In this document: one piece after another, positions 5,837-12,717 of the stretch
How positions within the stretch are numbered: position 1 is the first letter of the stretch
Layout of the letters: each line of letters begins with the position of its first letter
Translations under genes and position numbers: made by a program
The notes under the pieces: model-generated
Database searches by the model: none
The model's input: the letters and a program-made list of their open reading frames with translations, nothing else
What the model was told of the DNA's origin: nothing
Assembly (NCBI GenBank): GCA_031264395.1
Contig: JAISEB010000185.1
Location: 1-12,812, forward strand
DNA: 12,812 nt
Direction: 5' to 3'
Source of the DNA: Treponema sp.
GTDB lineage: Bacteria > Spirochaetota > Spirochaetia > Treponematales > Breznakiellaceae

Positions 5837-6382
5837 CTAACCCCACAACTCGGCCAGGGATTTACCCCGGTTCTTCGCTATGGTCCGCGCGTCGAACATC
5901 CGGCTTATACAGGCAAAGGTCGCCTTGACCACATTGTACTGGCTGGAAGCGCCTATGGACTTTGAAAGCACGTCGGTTACCCCGCCCGCTTCCATTATGG
6001 CCCGCACCGGGCCGCCCGCGATGATCCCCGTTCCCGAACAGGCGGGTTTAAGAAACACCCGCGACGCCTTGAAGTTTCCCGTGATCTCATGGGGAATGGT
6101 TCCGTTCCTGACCGGGAGCTTTACCATGTTCCGCTTTGCCTTGTCTATACTCTTGCGTATCGCTTCGGACACGTCGTTGGCTTTGCCAAAGCCGTAGCCC
6201 ACGTTCCCCTTCCTGTCTCCTATTACCGTTAGCGCGGAAAAGGAAAAACGGCGGCCGCCCTTGACTACCTTCGCGGTCCGGTTAAGCTTTACCAGCTTTT
6301 CAACAAATTCCTTTTCGGCGCCGCCCCGGTCACGCCCATCGCGGCCGCCCCGGCCCTCGCCTCTTTCCCGTGAATGTTCCAT
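5837..6382 (-). CDS. rpsE: 30S ribosomal protein S5
   Basis: S5 sits on the back of the small subunit, helps decoding fidelity and contacts the mRNA entry region. The 181-residue product has the S5 N-terminal double-stranded RNA-binding domain (KEFVEKLVKLNRTAKVVKGG, then FSFSALTVIGDRKGNVGYG and FGKANDVSEAI). The C-terminal domain follows (SRVFLKPACSGTGIIAGG, then VKATFACISRMFDARTIAKN). An extra N-terminal stretch of about 23 residues is rich in Arg, Gly, Asp and Glu. The ATG at 6382 has an AGGGGGCGAA site and follows rplR by 8 nt. Confidence 0.98.
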   Translation of the reverse strand: MEHSRERGEGRGGRDGRDRGGAEKEFVEKLVKLNRTAKVVKGGRRFSFSALTVIGDRKGNVGYGFGKANDVSEAIRKSIDKAKRNMVKLPVRNGTIPHEITGNFKASRVFLKPACSGTGIIAGGPVRAIMEAGGVTDVLSKSIGASSQYNVVKATFACISRMFDARTIAKNRGKSLAELWG

Positions 6383-6390
6383 TTCGCCCC

Positions 6391-6753
6391 CTAAAACTCT
6401 ATCCCCGCCTTCCGGGCGCCGTCGGCCATGGCCTTTATAACGCCATGGTACAGATAACCGTTCCGGTCAAAAATCACCGACTTGATGTTCTTTTCCAGAA
6501 GACGTTTTCCCATTATTTCCCCAAGCTGCCCGGCCCCTTCAAGATTGGCCTTGATGCTCCGCAGTTCCTTTTCAAGGGTGGAAACCGACGCCAGGGTATG
6601 GCCTTTCGTATCGTCAATAACCTGAACCGAAAGACTCCGGTTGCTCCGGATAACGGTCATTCTGGGCCGTTCCGCGCTGCCGTGTATCTTCTTGCGGATA
6701 TGAACCTTCCGTTTAAGGCGCCTTCTGTCTTTTTCAAGCATTTTTTTCAGCAT
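6391..6753 (-). CDS. rplR: 50S ribosomal protein L18
   Basis: L18 binds 5S rRNA together with L5 and joins it to the large subunit. The 120-residue product shows RRRLKRKVHIRKKIHGSAER, RPRMTVIRSNRSLSVQVIDD, and the C-terminal VIFDRNGYLYHGVIKAMADG with AGIEF at the end. The ATG at 6753 is used. AGGA lies 9 nt upstream and AAGGAG 14 nt upstream; a second ATG four codons in has no site of its own. The 78-nt gap before it is unusually long for this cluster. Confidence 0.98.
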   Translation of the reverse strand: MLKKMLEKDRRRLKRKVHIRKKIHGSAERPRMTVIRSNRSLSVQVIDDTKGHTLASVSTLEKELRSIKANLEGAGQLGEIMGKRLLEKNIKSVIFDRNGYLYHGVIKAMADGARKAGIEF

Positions 6754-6810
6754 AACTGTACATCCTGCTCCTTGCTCTGGAGAGCCGCGGGGCGGCCGCT
6801 CCGGTTAAAC

Positions 6811-6827
6811 TGCCCGCGTCACGGGCA
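6811..6827 (-). other. Short perfect hairpin in the rplF-rplR spacer
   Basis: Minus-strand RNA TGCCCG, loop TGACG, CGGGCA forms six perfect GC-rich pairs starting a few nt after the rplF stop (6832-6834) and followed by GTTTAACC. The spacer 6754-6831 is 78 nt, against 25 nt or less for its neighbours in this segment. There is no T tract, so read-through is expected. It may protect the 3' end of rplF or mark a processing site; I see no promoter. Confidence 0.4.
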
Positions 6828-6831
6828 CACG

Positions 6832-7371
6832 CTATTTAACCCCGGATTTTCCGACTTTCCTTCTGATACGTTCGTTTTCATACCGGATTCCCTTGCCCTT
6901 GTACGGTTCGGGAAGCCTGAGTTTGCGGATTTGGGAGGCGAATTCCCCCACCCTCTGTTTATCGATGCCGCTCACCGTTACCTTGCCGTTGGGTTCGGTC
7001 GTTACCGCGAGCCCTTCGGGAATTCCCACAAAAATATCATTGGAATAACCGAGGCTCATGGAGAGGATCTTCCCCTGCACCTCGGCCCGGTAACCGACGC
7101 CGGTAATAATGAGCGATTTGCTGAAACCGGCCGAAACGCCGGTAACCATGTTGTTAAGGAGGTTGCGGTAAAGCCCGTGAAAAGCCATGGTCTGCTTTTC
7201 CTCGTTCTGCCGGCTTACGACAATCTCTTCCCCTTTGTTTTCAAAAATGATAACCGGGTGATACTTTTGGCTCAGCTTCCCCTTGGGGCCTTCCACGATC
7301 ATGACACCGTTCTCAAAGGCAACCTTGACCCCGGCGGGAACCTTGACCGGAATTTTTCCGATACGCGACAT
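6832..7371 (-). CDS. rplF: 50S ribosomal protein L6
   Basis: L6 lies at the base of the L7/L12 stalk near the factor-binding site. The 179-residue product starts MSRIGKIPVKVPAGVKVAFE, has two repeated alpha/beta domains, and ends with the signature PEPYKGKGIRYENERIRRKV. The ATG at 7371 has AGGAGG 6 nt upstream. It lies 19 nt after rpsH. Length and order are standard for the spc operon. Confidence 0.99.
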   Translation of the reverse strand: MSRIGKIPVKVPAGVKVAFENGVMIVEGPKGKLSQKYHPVIIFENKGEEIVVSRQNEEKQTMAFHGLYRNLLNNMVTGVSAGFSKSLIITGVGYRAEVQGKILSMSLGYSNDIFVGIPEGLAVTTEPNGKVTVSGIDKQRVGEFASQIRKLRLPEPYKGKGIRYENERIRRKVGKSGVK

Positions 7372-7390
7372 TTACTTCCTCCTGGATCGA

Positions 7391-7789
7391 TCACCAGACG
7401 GTACAGATTATTTCACCGCCGACTTTTTTCTCGGCGGCCTTCTTGCCCGTGGTGACTCCCATGGACGTAGAGACGATGAGGGTACCGTAGCCGTTATACA
7501 CCCTTGGCATATTTTTATAGCCGGCGTACACCCGCCGGCCGGGCTTCGACACCTTTTCTATGCCGTGAATGATCGGCGAAGTTCCCTCGTCATATTTAAG
7601 GAAAACCCGGATGACATTAATGCCCTCCTGGTTCGCTTTCTTGAAATTCTTGATATACCCTTCGGTTTTTAAAATCTTGACGATCTCAAGCTTGAGTTTC
7701 GAGGTGGGGATATCAACCTTTTCATGTTTTGCCATTCCGGCGTTCCGGATTTTGGTCAGCATGTCCGCAACGGGATCAGATACGCTCAT
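7391..7789 (-). CDS. rpsH: 30S ribosomal protein S8
   Basis: S8 binds helix 21 of 16S rRNA and, in E. coli, represses the spc operon by binding near the L5 start. The 132-residue product starts SVSDPVADMLTKIRNAG after Met and carries YIKNF, the VSKPGRRVYAGYKNMP block and STSMGVTTGKKAAEKKVGGE, ending IICTVW. The ATG at 7789 has AGGAG with good spacing and follows rpsN by 15 nt. Whether the repression mechanism is conserved cannot be judged from the sequence. Confidence 0.99.
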   Translation of the reverse strand: MSVSDPVADMLTKIRNAGMAKHEKVDIPTSKLKLEIVKILKTEGYIKNFKKANQEGINVIRVFLKYDEGTSPIIHGIEKVSKPGRRVYAGYKNMPRVYNGYGTLIVSTSMGVTTGKKAAEKKVGGEIICTVW

Positions 7790-7804
7790 CCTTTTCTCCT
7801 GCCT

Positions 7805-7990
7805 TTACCAGCTTGATTTGGTGACACCGGGAATTAACCCTTCGCTCGCAAGTTTGCGGAAACAAAGGCGGCACATCTCAAACTTGCGGAGGTAGCCCCT
7901 GGCCCGTCCGCAGATCCGGCAGCGGTTAACTTTCCTCGTCTTATATTTGGGCGTCCGCAGCGCCTTGATGATCATTGCTTTTCTTGCCAT
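7805..7990 (-). CDS. rpsN: 30S ribosomal protein S14, zinc-binding type
   Basis: This 61-residue S14 belongs to the short zinc form (sometimes called rpsZ). CRIC (24-27) and CRLC (40-43) form a four-cysteine zinc site, followed by FRKLASEGLIPGVTKSSW, the family's usual end. S14 lies in the head of the small subunit. The ATG at 7990 has AAGGAGG directly upstream and follows rplE by 9 nt. The long, cysteine-free S14 found in enterobacteria is about 100 residues and is clearly different. Confidence 0.99.
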   Translation of the reverse strand: MARKAMIIKALRTPKYKTRKVNRCRICGRARGYLRKFEMCRLCFRKLASEGLIPGVTKSSW

Positions 7991-7999
7991 GCCGCCTCC

Positions 8000-8551
8000 T
8001 TACTTTCTAAACGGCATGCCGAACTTCGCGAGGAAGGCTTTTGCCTCCGCATCGGTTCCCGCCGTCGTTACGATGACGATGTTAAGTCCGGCAACCCGTT
8101 CGATTTTATCAAAATCTATTTCCGGGAAAATTATCTGTTCCGTTATCCCCAGGGAATAATTTCCGTGGCCGTCAAACGCGTTTTGGTTCACGCCCCGGAA
8201 ATCCTTGACACGCGGAAGGGCCGCGTTTACCAGCCGGTCAAGGAATTCGTACATCATGGTTCCCCGGAGGGTCACCTTGGCGCCTATTTCCTGCCCCTCT
8301 CTGATCTTGAAATTGGCGATGCTCTTGCGCGCCTTGGTCTTGACCGCCTTCTGCCCCGTAATAAGGGTCAGATCGTCAATGGCCGCGTCCAGAAGCTTCT
8401 TGCTCTGCAGGGCCTCGCCTACCCCCATGCTCACCACTATTTTTTCAAGCCTCGGGGTCTGCATGGGAGAAGTATAACCGAATTCCTTAAACAGCTCGGG
8501 CGCTATTTGTTCGCGGTATATTTTCTTGAGCCGGGGCTCATAGCCTTTCAT
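8000..8551 (-). CDS. rplE: 50S ribosomal protein L5
   Basis: L5 binds 5S rRNA with L18 and contacts P-site tRNA. The 183-residue product starts MKGYEPRLKKIYREQIAPEL and has SMGVGEA, VTLRGTMMYEFLDRLVNAALPRV (split here by residue-run limits: VTLRG, then MMYEFLDRLV), and the conserved NYSLGITEQIIFPEIDFDKI. The end is FGMPFRK. The open frame reaches back to 8632 in the L24 coding region. The family start is the ATG at 8551, with GGAGG (8559-8563) 7 nt upstream. It overlaps the rplX stop by 1 nt (TGATG). Confidence 0.98.
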   Translation of the reverse strand: MKGYEPRLKKIYREQIAPELFKEFGYTSPMQTPRLEKIVVSMGVGEALQSKKLLDAAIDDLTLITGQKAVKTKARKSIANFKIREGQEIGAKVTLRGTMMYEFLDRLVNAALPRVKDFRGVNQNAFDGHGNYSLGITEQIIFPEIDFDKIERVAGLNIVIVTTAGTDAEAKAFLAKFGMPFRK

Positions 8552-8874
8552 CACAGGGCCTCCCCGCATTTCCTGCAGACCCGGGTTTTTGTGTCCCCGT
8601 TTATCTTGTATCCAATGCGGGTCGGGCCGCATTTCTTGCAGACTATCTGCACCTTTGAATAATGAAGCGGCGCCTCTATTTCAATGATGCCGCCCCTGTC
8701 CTGCTGGTTCCGGCGTTTTTTCGCCTTTTTGACGATATTCGCCCCCTCGACCAGCACCCGGTCTTTGTCCCGCAGTATTTTAAGAATACGGCCGCGCTTT
8801 CCCTTGTCCTTGCCGGAAATGATCTGGACCGTATCCTCTTTTTTAAGTTTGAATTTATGCGCCGCCGCAGTCAT
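8551..8874 (-). CDS. rplX: 50S ribosomal protein L24
   Basis: L24 is an assembly initiator of the large subunit that binds the 5' domain of 23S rRNA. The 107-residue product has the KOW motif ISGKDKGKRGRILKILRDKD (19-38), the VEGANIVKKAKK segment, and a C-terminal four-cysteine ribbon. The ribbon cysteines are Cys79/Cys82 and Cys100/Cys103, a zinc-type tail seen in some L24 proteins. The ATG at 8874 has GGAGG 7 nt upstream. It overlaps the rplN stop by 1 nt (TAATG) and the rplE start by 1 nt. Confidence 0.99.
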   Translation of the reverse strand: MTAAAHKFKLKKEDTVQIISGKDKGKRGRILKILRDKDRVLVEGANIVKKAKKRRNQQDRGGIIEIEAPLHYSKVQIVCKKCGPTRIGYKINGDTKTRVCRKCGEAL

Positions 8875-9245
8875 TATAAAACCTCCGGTGCAAGGGACAC
8901 TATCTTCATAAAATCGCCCTTTTCCCGCAGTTCCCGGGCCACAGGCCCGAAGATCCGCTTTCCTTTGGGGTTCATGCCCGCGTCGATGATAACACAGGCA
9001 TTGTCGTCAAAACGTATATAGGTCCCGTCGGGGCGGCGGTACTCCTTGTGGGTCCGCACTACCACCGCCTTTTCAACGGCGCCTTTCTTGATGGCCGACG
9101 TGGGAAGGGCGTCCTTCACCGCCACTACGATGATGTCCCCTATGCCCGCGTACCTCCGTTTGGAGCCGCCCAGTACCTTGATACACTGCACTATCTTTGC
9201 CCCTGAATTGTCCGCGACATTCAGGAAAGTTTCGGTCTGAATCAT
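8874..9245 (-). CDS. rplN: 50S ribosomal protein L14
   Basis: L14 lies at the subunit interface and forms an inter-subunit bridge. The 123-residue product starts MIQTETFLNVADNSGAK and has IKVLGGSKRRYAGIGDIIVV, the conserved RTHKEYRRPDGTYIRFDDNA, and ends RELREKGDFMKIVSLAPEVL. This is the usual length of about 122 residues. The ATG at 9245 has GGGAGCGG upstream, and the gene lies 13 nt after rpsQ. The stop TAA shares one base with the rplX start. Confidence 0.99.
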   Translation of the reverse strand: MIQTETFLNVADNSGAKIVQCIKVLGGSKRRYAGIGDIIVVAVKDALPTSAIKKGAVEKAVVVRTHKEYRRPDGTYIRFDDNACVIIDAGMNPKGKRIFGPVARELREKGDFMKIVSLAPEVL

Positions 9246-9258
9246 TTTCTTCCGCTCC

Positions 9259-9531
9259 CTACCTGGCGCGTTCCAGAATTTCTACCAGCCGCCAGCATTT
9301 TTCCCTGCTGATGGGGCGGCATTCCCTTACACGGACGCGGTCGCCTGTTTTTGCGTCGTTCTTTTCATCGTGGGCCTTTACCTTCTTGATCCGCTTGACA
9401 TATTTCTTGTACAGAGGATGAAGGGTAAGCGTCTCGACAGCCACCACGATGGTTTTGTCCATCTTGTCGCTTTTGACAATCCCCACAAATTCTTTTTTCC
9501 CGCTCTTCTGTTTGACAGCCTCTTCCGACAC
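9259..9531 (-). CDS. rpsQ: 30S ribosomal protein S17
   Basis: S17 is a primary 16S rRNA binder with an OB fold. The 90-residue product has GKKEFVGIVKSDKMDKTIVV, then HPLYKKYVKRIKKVKAHDEK, and RVRVRECRPISREKCWRLVE with a basic end. The start is GTG at 9531, with AAGGAG (9539-9544) 7 nt upstream; no in-frame ATG gives a better N-terminus. The rpmC stop TAG directly follows this site, 4 nt before the start codon. Length is normal. Confidence 0.98.
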   Translation of the reverse strand: MSEEAVKQKSGKKEFVGIVKSDKMDKTIVVAVETLTLHPLYKKYVKRIKKVKAHDEKNDAKTGDRVRVRECRPISREKCWRLVEILERAR

Positions 9532-9535
9532 GGTT

Positions 9536-9748
9536 CTACTCCTTAGGCGGCGGCGCGGCCGCGCTCAATTCATGCTGCCGAATCAGGGTATTAAGACGGG
9601 CAATCTGACGGCGCATCGTCCGTTTCTGCAGGGGATTATCGACATGGCCGATAACAACCTGAAAACGGAATTCCATGTACTTCTTTTTAAGCTCCTCCCG
9701 CTTGACTTTAAGTTCGGAGAAACTGAGGTTCTTGAAATTATTCTTCAT
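9536..9748 (-). CDS. rpmC: 50S ribosomal protein L29
   Basis: L29 is a small, mostly helical protein near the peptide exit tunnel rim. The 70-residue product has LSFSELKVKREELKKKYMEF, then RTMRRQIARLNTLIRQHEL, the usual two-helix hairpin, and a short Ala/Pro tail. The ATG at 9748 has AGGAG upstream. That site reads ATAGGAG and includes the TAG stop of rplP, so termination and initiation lie within 10 nt. Standard place between rplP and rpsQ. Confidence 0.98.
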   Translation of the reverse strand: MKNNFKNLSFSELKVKREELKKKYMEFRFQVVIGHVDNPLQKRTMRRQIARLNTLIRQHELSAAAPPPKE

Positions 9749-9757
9749 ACCCCGCTC

Positions 9758-10183
9758 CTATGCTCCCAGTTCCATATCGGCCCGCGACACAAACCGGGTC
9801 TTGATGGGAAGTTTGGCCCCCGCCAGAGTCATGGCCTCTTCGGCTATGGACCGCTCTACGCCGCCCAGCTCAAACATCACCGTCCCCGGCTTTACCACCG
9901 CCACCCAGTATTCGGGGGCGCCCTTCCCTTTGCCCATGCGGGTTTCCGCGGGCTTTTTGGAATAAGGCTTGTCGGGATAGATGCGTATCCATATTTTCCC
10001 GCCGCGTTTTATATGACGGTTCAGGGCTATACGGGCCGCCTCTATTTGACGGTTGGTAATCCACATCCTGTCCATGGCAACCAGGGCGTAATCCCCAAAG
10101 ACCACGGTATTTCCCCGGGTGGCGTTTCCCGGCATGTTGCCCCGCTGCACCTTGCGATGCCTGACTCGCTTCGGACTTAACAT
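9758..10183 (-). CDS. rplP: 50S ribosomal protein L16
   Basis: L16 lies near the A site of the large subunit and the tRNA elbow. The 141-residue product starts MLSPKRVRHRKVQRGNMPG and has the conserved IWIRIYPDKPYSKKPAETRM, MGKGKGAPEYWVAVVKPG, and the end RADMELGA. The ATG at 10183 has a weak AGAGGG site 4 nt upstream. It follows rpsC by 25 nt. Length and order are typical of the S10 operon. Confidence 0.99.
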   Translation of the reverse strand: MLSPKRVRHRKVQRGNMPGNATRGNTVVFGDYALVAMDRMWITNRQIEAARIALNRHIKRGGKIWIRIYPDKPYSKKPAETRMGKGKGAPEYWVAVVKPGTVMFELGGVERSIAEEAMTLAGAKLPIKTRFVSRADMELGA

Positions 10184-10208
10184 ACTACCCTCTCATCGGC
10201 CTTTGGGC

Positions 10209-10913
10209 CTAGCTTCTCGCGGCCGCGGGAGAACGCCGCTTGCGGACAAGCGCCCCGGCGTCTTCCTTCTGTTCCTTGCCGTATTTCATGCCGTTGTATA
10301 CCCACACCTTTACCCCTATGGAACCGAACGTGGTATGGGCCTCGGTAAAACCGTAATCAATGTCCGCCCGCAGGGTGTGCAGGGGAATGCGGCCCTCCTT
10401 GGCTTCCTCCGTGCGGGACATTTCCGCGCCGCCGAGCCTGCCCGAAAGCCTTACCTTGACGCCCTGGGCGCTGCCCTTTTTGATCGCGTTACTGATGGCC
10501 TGCTTCATGGTCCGCCTGAAAGAAGACCGGGCCAAAAGCTGGCGGGCTATGCCCTGCGCTATAATCTGCGCGTTGTTCTCGGCGTTCCGCACTTCCTTAA
10601 TCTTGATCTGTATTTTCCTGGCAACGTGCTTCTGCAGCTCCGCGCCTATTTTTTCGATGTTGGCGCCCTTGACCCCGATGATGACCCCGGGCCTGGCGGT
10701 GTGTATGGTTATGGTAATGCGCTGCGGGTGCCGTATAATTTCCAGCTCGGCGATATCCGCGCCCTTTGTTTCGGGCATCCCCATGATCATCTTTCTGAGT
10801 TTAAGATCCTCATGGAGGGTATCGGCGTACTCCTTGGGATCGACATACCACCGCGATCCCCAAGTCCTGTTAACCCCTATCCGCAATCCGACAGGATTTA
10901 CTTTTTGTCCCAC
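10209..10913 (-). CDS. rpsC: 30S ribosomal protein S3
   Basis: S3 lines the mRNA entry tunnel and has mRNA-unwinding activity with S4 and S5. The 234-residue product starts GQKVNPVGLRIGVNRTWGSR, has a KH domain with GVKG (80-83) in ARPGVIIGVKGANIEKIG, and the C-terminal domain with RLGGAEMSRTEEAKEGRIPL and DIDYGFTEAHTTFGSIGVKV. It ends in a basic tail. The start is GTG at 10913. A G-rich site (GGGGG, 10920-10924) lies 6 nt upstream, and no in-frame ATG is nearby. Gap to rplV is 15 nt. Confidence 0.98.
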   Translation of the reverse strand: MGQKVNPVGLRIGVNRTWGSRWYVDPKEYADTLHEDLKLRKMIMGMPETKGADIAELEIIRHPQRITITIHTARPGVIIGVKGANIEKIGAELQKHVARKIQIKIKEVRNAENNAQIIAQGIARQLLARSSFRRTMKQAISNAIKKGSAQGVKVRLSGRLGGAEMSRTEEAKEGRIPLHTLRADIDYGFTEAHTTFGSIGVKVWVYNGMKYGKEQKEDAGALVRKRRSPAAARS

Positions 10914-10928
10914 CTTGTTCCCCCGCCT

Positions 10929-11297
10929 TTAACGCGAACCCGCGGCCCGCGAGGTTTCATCTACCACTACCGTAATGTGGCACATCCTTTTAAGAAGCAT
11001 GTCCGCCCTTCCCCTGGCGCGGAACCATACCCGCTTCATCCGGGGGCCTTCGTCTATCAGCACGTCCCTTACATAGAGCATGTCCTCGTCAAGCCGCTTG
11101 TTGCCGCTCAGGGCGTTTGAAGCGGCGGACTTGACTGTCTTCCGTATCAGCCGGGCACCGCGGTGAGGCATGGCCTCAAGAAGCGAAATCGCTTCGGGAT
11201 ACGGTTTGCGCCGTATCAGATCGGCCACGGGCCTGATCTTGAAAGGTGAAGCGATGAGGAATTTGGTTACCGCCCTGAACCCAGATTTATTATCCAT
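10929..11297 (-). CDS. rplV: 50S ribosomal protein L22
   Basis: L22 has a long beta hairpin that lines the peptide exit tunnel and contacts macrolide sites. The 122-residue product has FRAVTKFLIASPFKIRPVAD, KTVKSAASNALSGNKRLDED, and the hairpin EGPRMKRVWFRARGRADMLL, then KRMCHITVVVDE. MKR (87-89), whose deletion in E. coli gives erythromycin resistance, is kept. The usual xPRAxGRA reads WFRARGRA here, with Trp91 and Phe92, so the conserved proline is absent. The ATG at 11297 has TAGGAG, which includes the rpsS stop. The gene is otherwise normal. Confidence 0.98.
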   Translation of the reverse strand: MDNKSGFRAVTKFLIASPFKIRPVADLIRRKPYPEAISLLEAMPHRGARLIRKTVKSAASNALSGNKRLDEDMLYVRDVLIDEGPRMKRVWFRARGRADMLLKRMCHITVVVDETSRAAGSR

Positions 11298-11303
11298 GTT
11301 CTC

Positions 11304-11582
11304 CTACTTCGCGGCCTTTTTATCGGAACCGCCGTGCCCCCGGAAAATACGGGTGGGGGAAAATTCACCCAGCTTGTGGCCGACAAGATTTTCCGTAATG
11401 TACACGGGAACCCATGTTTTCCCGTTGTACACGGAAATGGTTCCGCCGACCATTTCAGGAATAATAGTGGAACAGCGGGAATAGGTTTTTACCATTTTCC
11501 GGTCCCCGGACTTGTTCAGTTCCAGCACCTTTTTATAGAGGCTCTTTTCTATGAAGGGCCCTTTCTTGATAGACCTTGACAC
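11304..11582 (-). CDS. rpsS: 30S ribosomal protein S19
   Basis: S19 is in the head of the small subunit, paired with S13. The 92-residue product starts SRSIKKGPFIEKSLYKKV after the first residue and has KTYSRCSTIIPEMVGGTISV, ITENLVGHKLGEFSPTRIFR and a GHGGSDKKAAK tail. The start is GTG at 11582, with GGAGG (11589-11593) 6 nt upstream. It follows rplB by 12 nt and precedes rplV by 6 nt. Standard length. Confidence 0.98.
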   Translation of the reverse strand: MSRSIKKGPFIEKSLYKKVLELNKSGDRKMVKTYSRCSTIIPEMVGGTISVYNGKTWVPVYITENLVGHKLGEFSPTRIFRGHGGSDKKAAK

Positions 11583-11594
11583 CCTGTTCCTCCG

Positions 11595-12425
11595 TTACTT
11601 CTTCTTGCCGCGGCTGACGATGAACCGTGACGAAGGCTTGTGCTTTTTCCGGGTCTTGTACCCTTTGGTTGGCTGCCCCCAGGGGGTAACCGGATGTATG
11701 CCCTTGTTCTTTCCTTCGCCACCCCCGTGGGGATGATCGACGGGATTCATCACCATGCCCCGCACCGTAGGACGCACCCCAAGCCAGCGTTTCCTGCCGG
11801 CCTTGCCGTAGGTAACATTCATGTGATCTTCATTTCCTACGACGCCTATGGTGGCGCAACACTTTTTAAAGACCATGCGCATTTCGCCCGAGGGGAGCTT
11901 GAGAGTCACATAGTCCCCTTCCTTGGCGGCGATAAGGGCGCTTGTACCGGCGGAACGGGCCATCTGGCCGCCCTTGCCCAGAGTCAGCTCTATGTTATGC
12001 ACCGTAAAACCCAGCGGGATATTTTCCAGCGGAAGGGCGTTTCCGGTTTCTATGGCCGCGGAGGGACCGCTCATGATCTTCGCGTTTACAAGAAGCCCCC
12101 TGGGGGCTATGATGTAGCGCTTGTCCCCGTCGGCATATTTAATAAGGGCGATATTGGCGCTGCGGTTCGGATCGTATTCAATGGAAGCCACCACGCCGGG
12201 AACGCCGGTTTTGTCCCGCTTGAAATCTATATCGCGGTACAGCCGTTTATGGCCGCCGCCCTTGTGCCATACACTGATCCTGCCGTTCGAACCGCGGCCG
12301 GCCTTTTCGGCCCGCCCCGATGTAAGTCTTTTTTCAGGCCTTGCCCCTTTGGTAAGATCCTTGAAATCAAGGCTCGTCCAGGCCCGCATGCCCGGCGTAA
12401 CCGGCTTGTATGTCTTGACGCCCAT
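11595..12425 (-). CDS. rplB: 50S ribosomal protein L2
   Basis: L2 is a central large-subunit protein close to the peptidyl-transferase centre and needed for subunit joining. The 276-residue product starts MGVKTYKPVTPGMRAWTSLD and shows GRISVWHKGGGHKRLYRDID, then GGQMARSAGTSALIAA. The signature HPHGGGEGKNKG begins near residue 231; its histidines align with the region of E. coli His229. The C-terminus is FIVSRGKKK. The ATG at 12425 lies 4 nt after the rplW stop with only a weak nearby site (TAAGGCA), so coupling is likely. Length is standard. Confidence 0.99.
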   Translation of the reverse strand: MGVKTYKPVTPGMRAWTSLDFKDLTKGARPEKRLTSGRAEKAGRGSNGRISVWHKGGGHKRLYRDIDFKRDKTGVPGVVASIEYDPNRSANIALIKYADGDKRYIIAPRGLLVNAKIMSGPSAAIETGNALPLENIPLGFTVHNIELTLGKGGQMARSAGTSALIAAKEGDYVTLKLPSGEMRMVFKKCCATIGVVGNEDHMNVTYGKAGRKRWLGVRPTVRGMVMNPVDHPHGGGEGKNKGIHPVTPWGQPTKGYKTRKKHKPSSRFIVSRGKKK

Positions 12426-12429
12426 TGCC

Positions 12430-12717
12430 TTACACCCCCTCGAAGAGGCTTATTTTCTCTTCTTTGGGAAGGCGCACTATGGCCTTCTTCCAGGTCGAAG
12501 TAAGCCCCTCCCGGTACCGCTGCCGCTTGGGTTTACCCCCCACCACCATTGTGGTACAGGAAATGGGATGAACATTGAAAAGCCGGCGCACCGCTTCTTT
12601 AATCTGGGGCTTGGTAGCCGATTGAAGCACCTTGAACACGTATTTGCCTTCTTCCCGCAGGAGATTCGCCTTTTCGGAAAGTACCGGTTCAAGAAGTATA
12701 TCTTCCCACGCTGTCAT
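12430..12717 (-). CDS. rplW: 50S ribosomal protein L23
   Basis: L23 lies at the tunnel exit and is the docking site for trigger factor and signal recognition particle. The 95-residue product has WEDILLEPVLSEKANLL, EGKYVFKVLQSATKPQIKEA, VRRLFNVHPISCTTMVVGGK and a C-terminal strand. The ATG at 12717 has GGGAGG 7 nt upstream. It overlaps the rplD stop by 4 nt (ATGA), so its translation is probably coupled to L4. Normal length and order for the S10 operon. Confidence 0.98.
   Translation of the reverse strand: MTAWEDILLEPVLSEKANLLREEGKYVFKVLQSATKPQIKEAVRRLFNVHPISCTTMVVGGKPKRQRYREGLTSTWKKAIVRLPKEEKISLFEGV

Noticed and set aside
6754..6831. Possible promoter in the rplF-rplR spacer
   Set aside because: No pair of -35 and -10 boxes with suitable spacing could be found.
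8500..8600. S8 repressor-binding site at the rplX-rplE junction, as in E. coli
   Set aside because: I could not see a clear helix-21-like structure by eye near the L5 start.
8552..8632. N-terminal extension of L5 into rplX
   Set aside because: The extra 27 residues do not match L5. The ATG at 8551 has its own ribosome-binding site and the conserved N-terminus.
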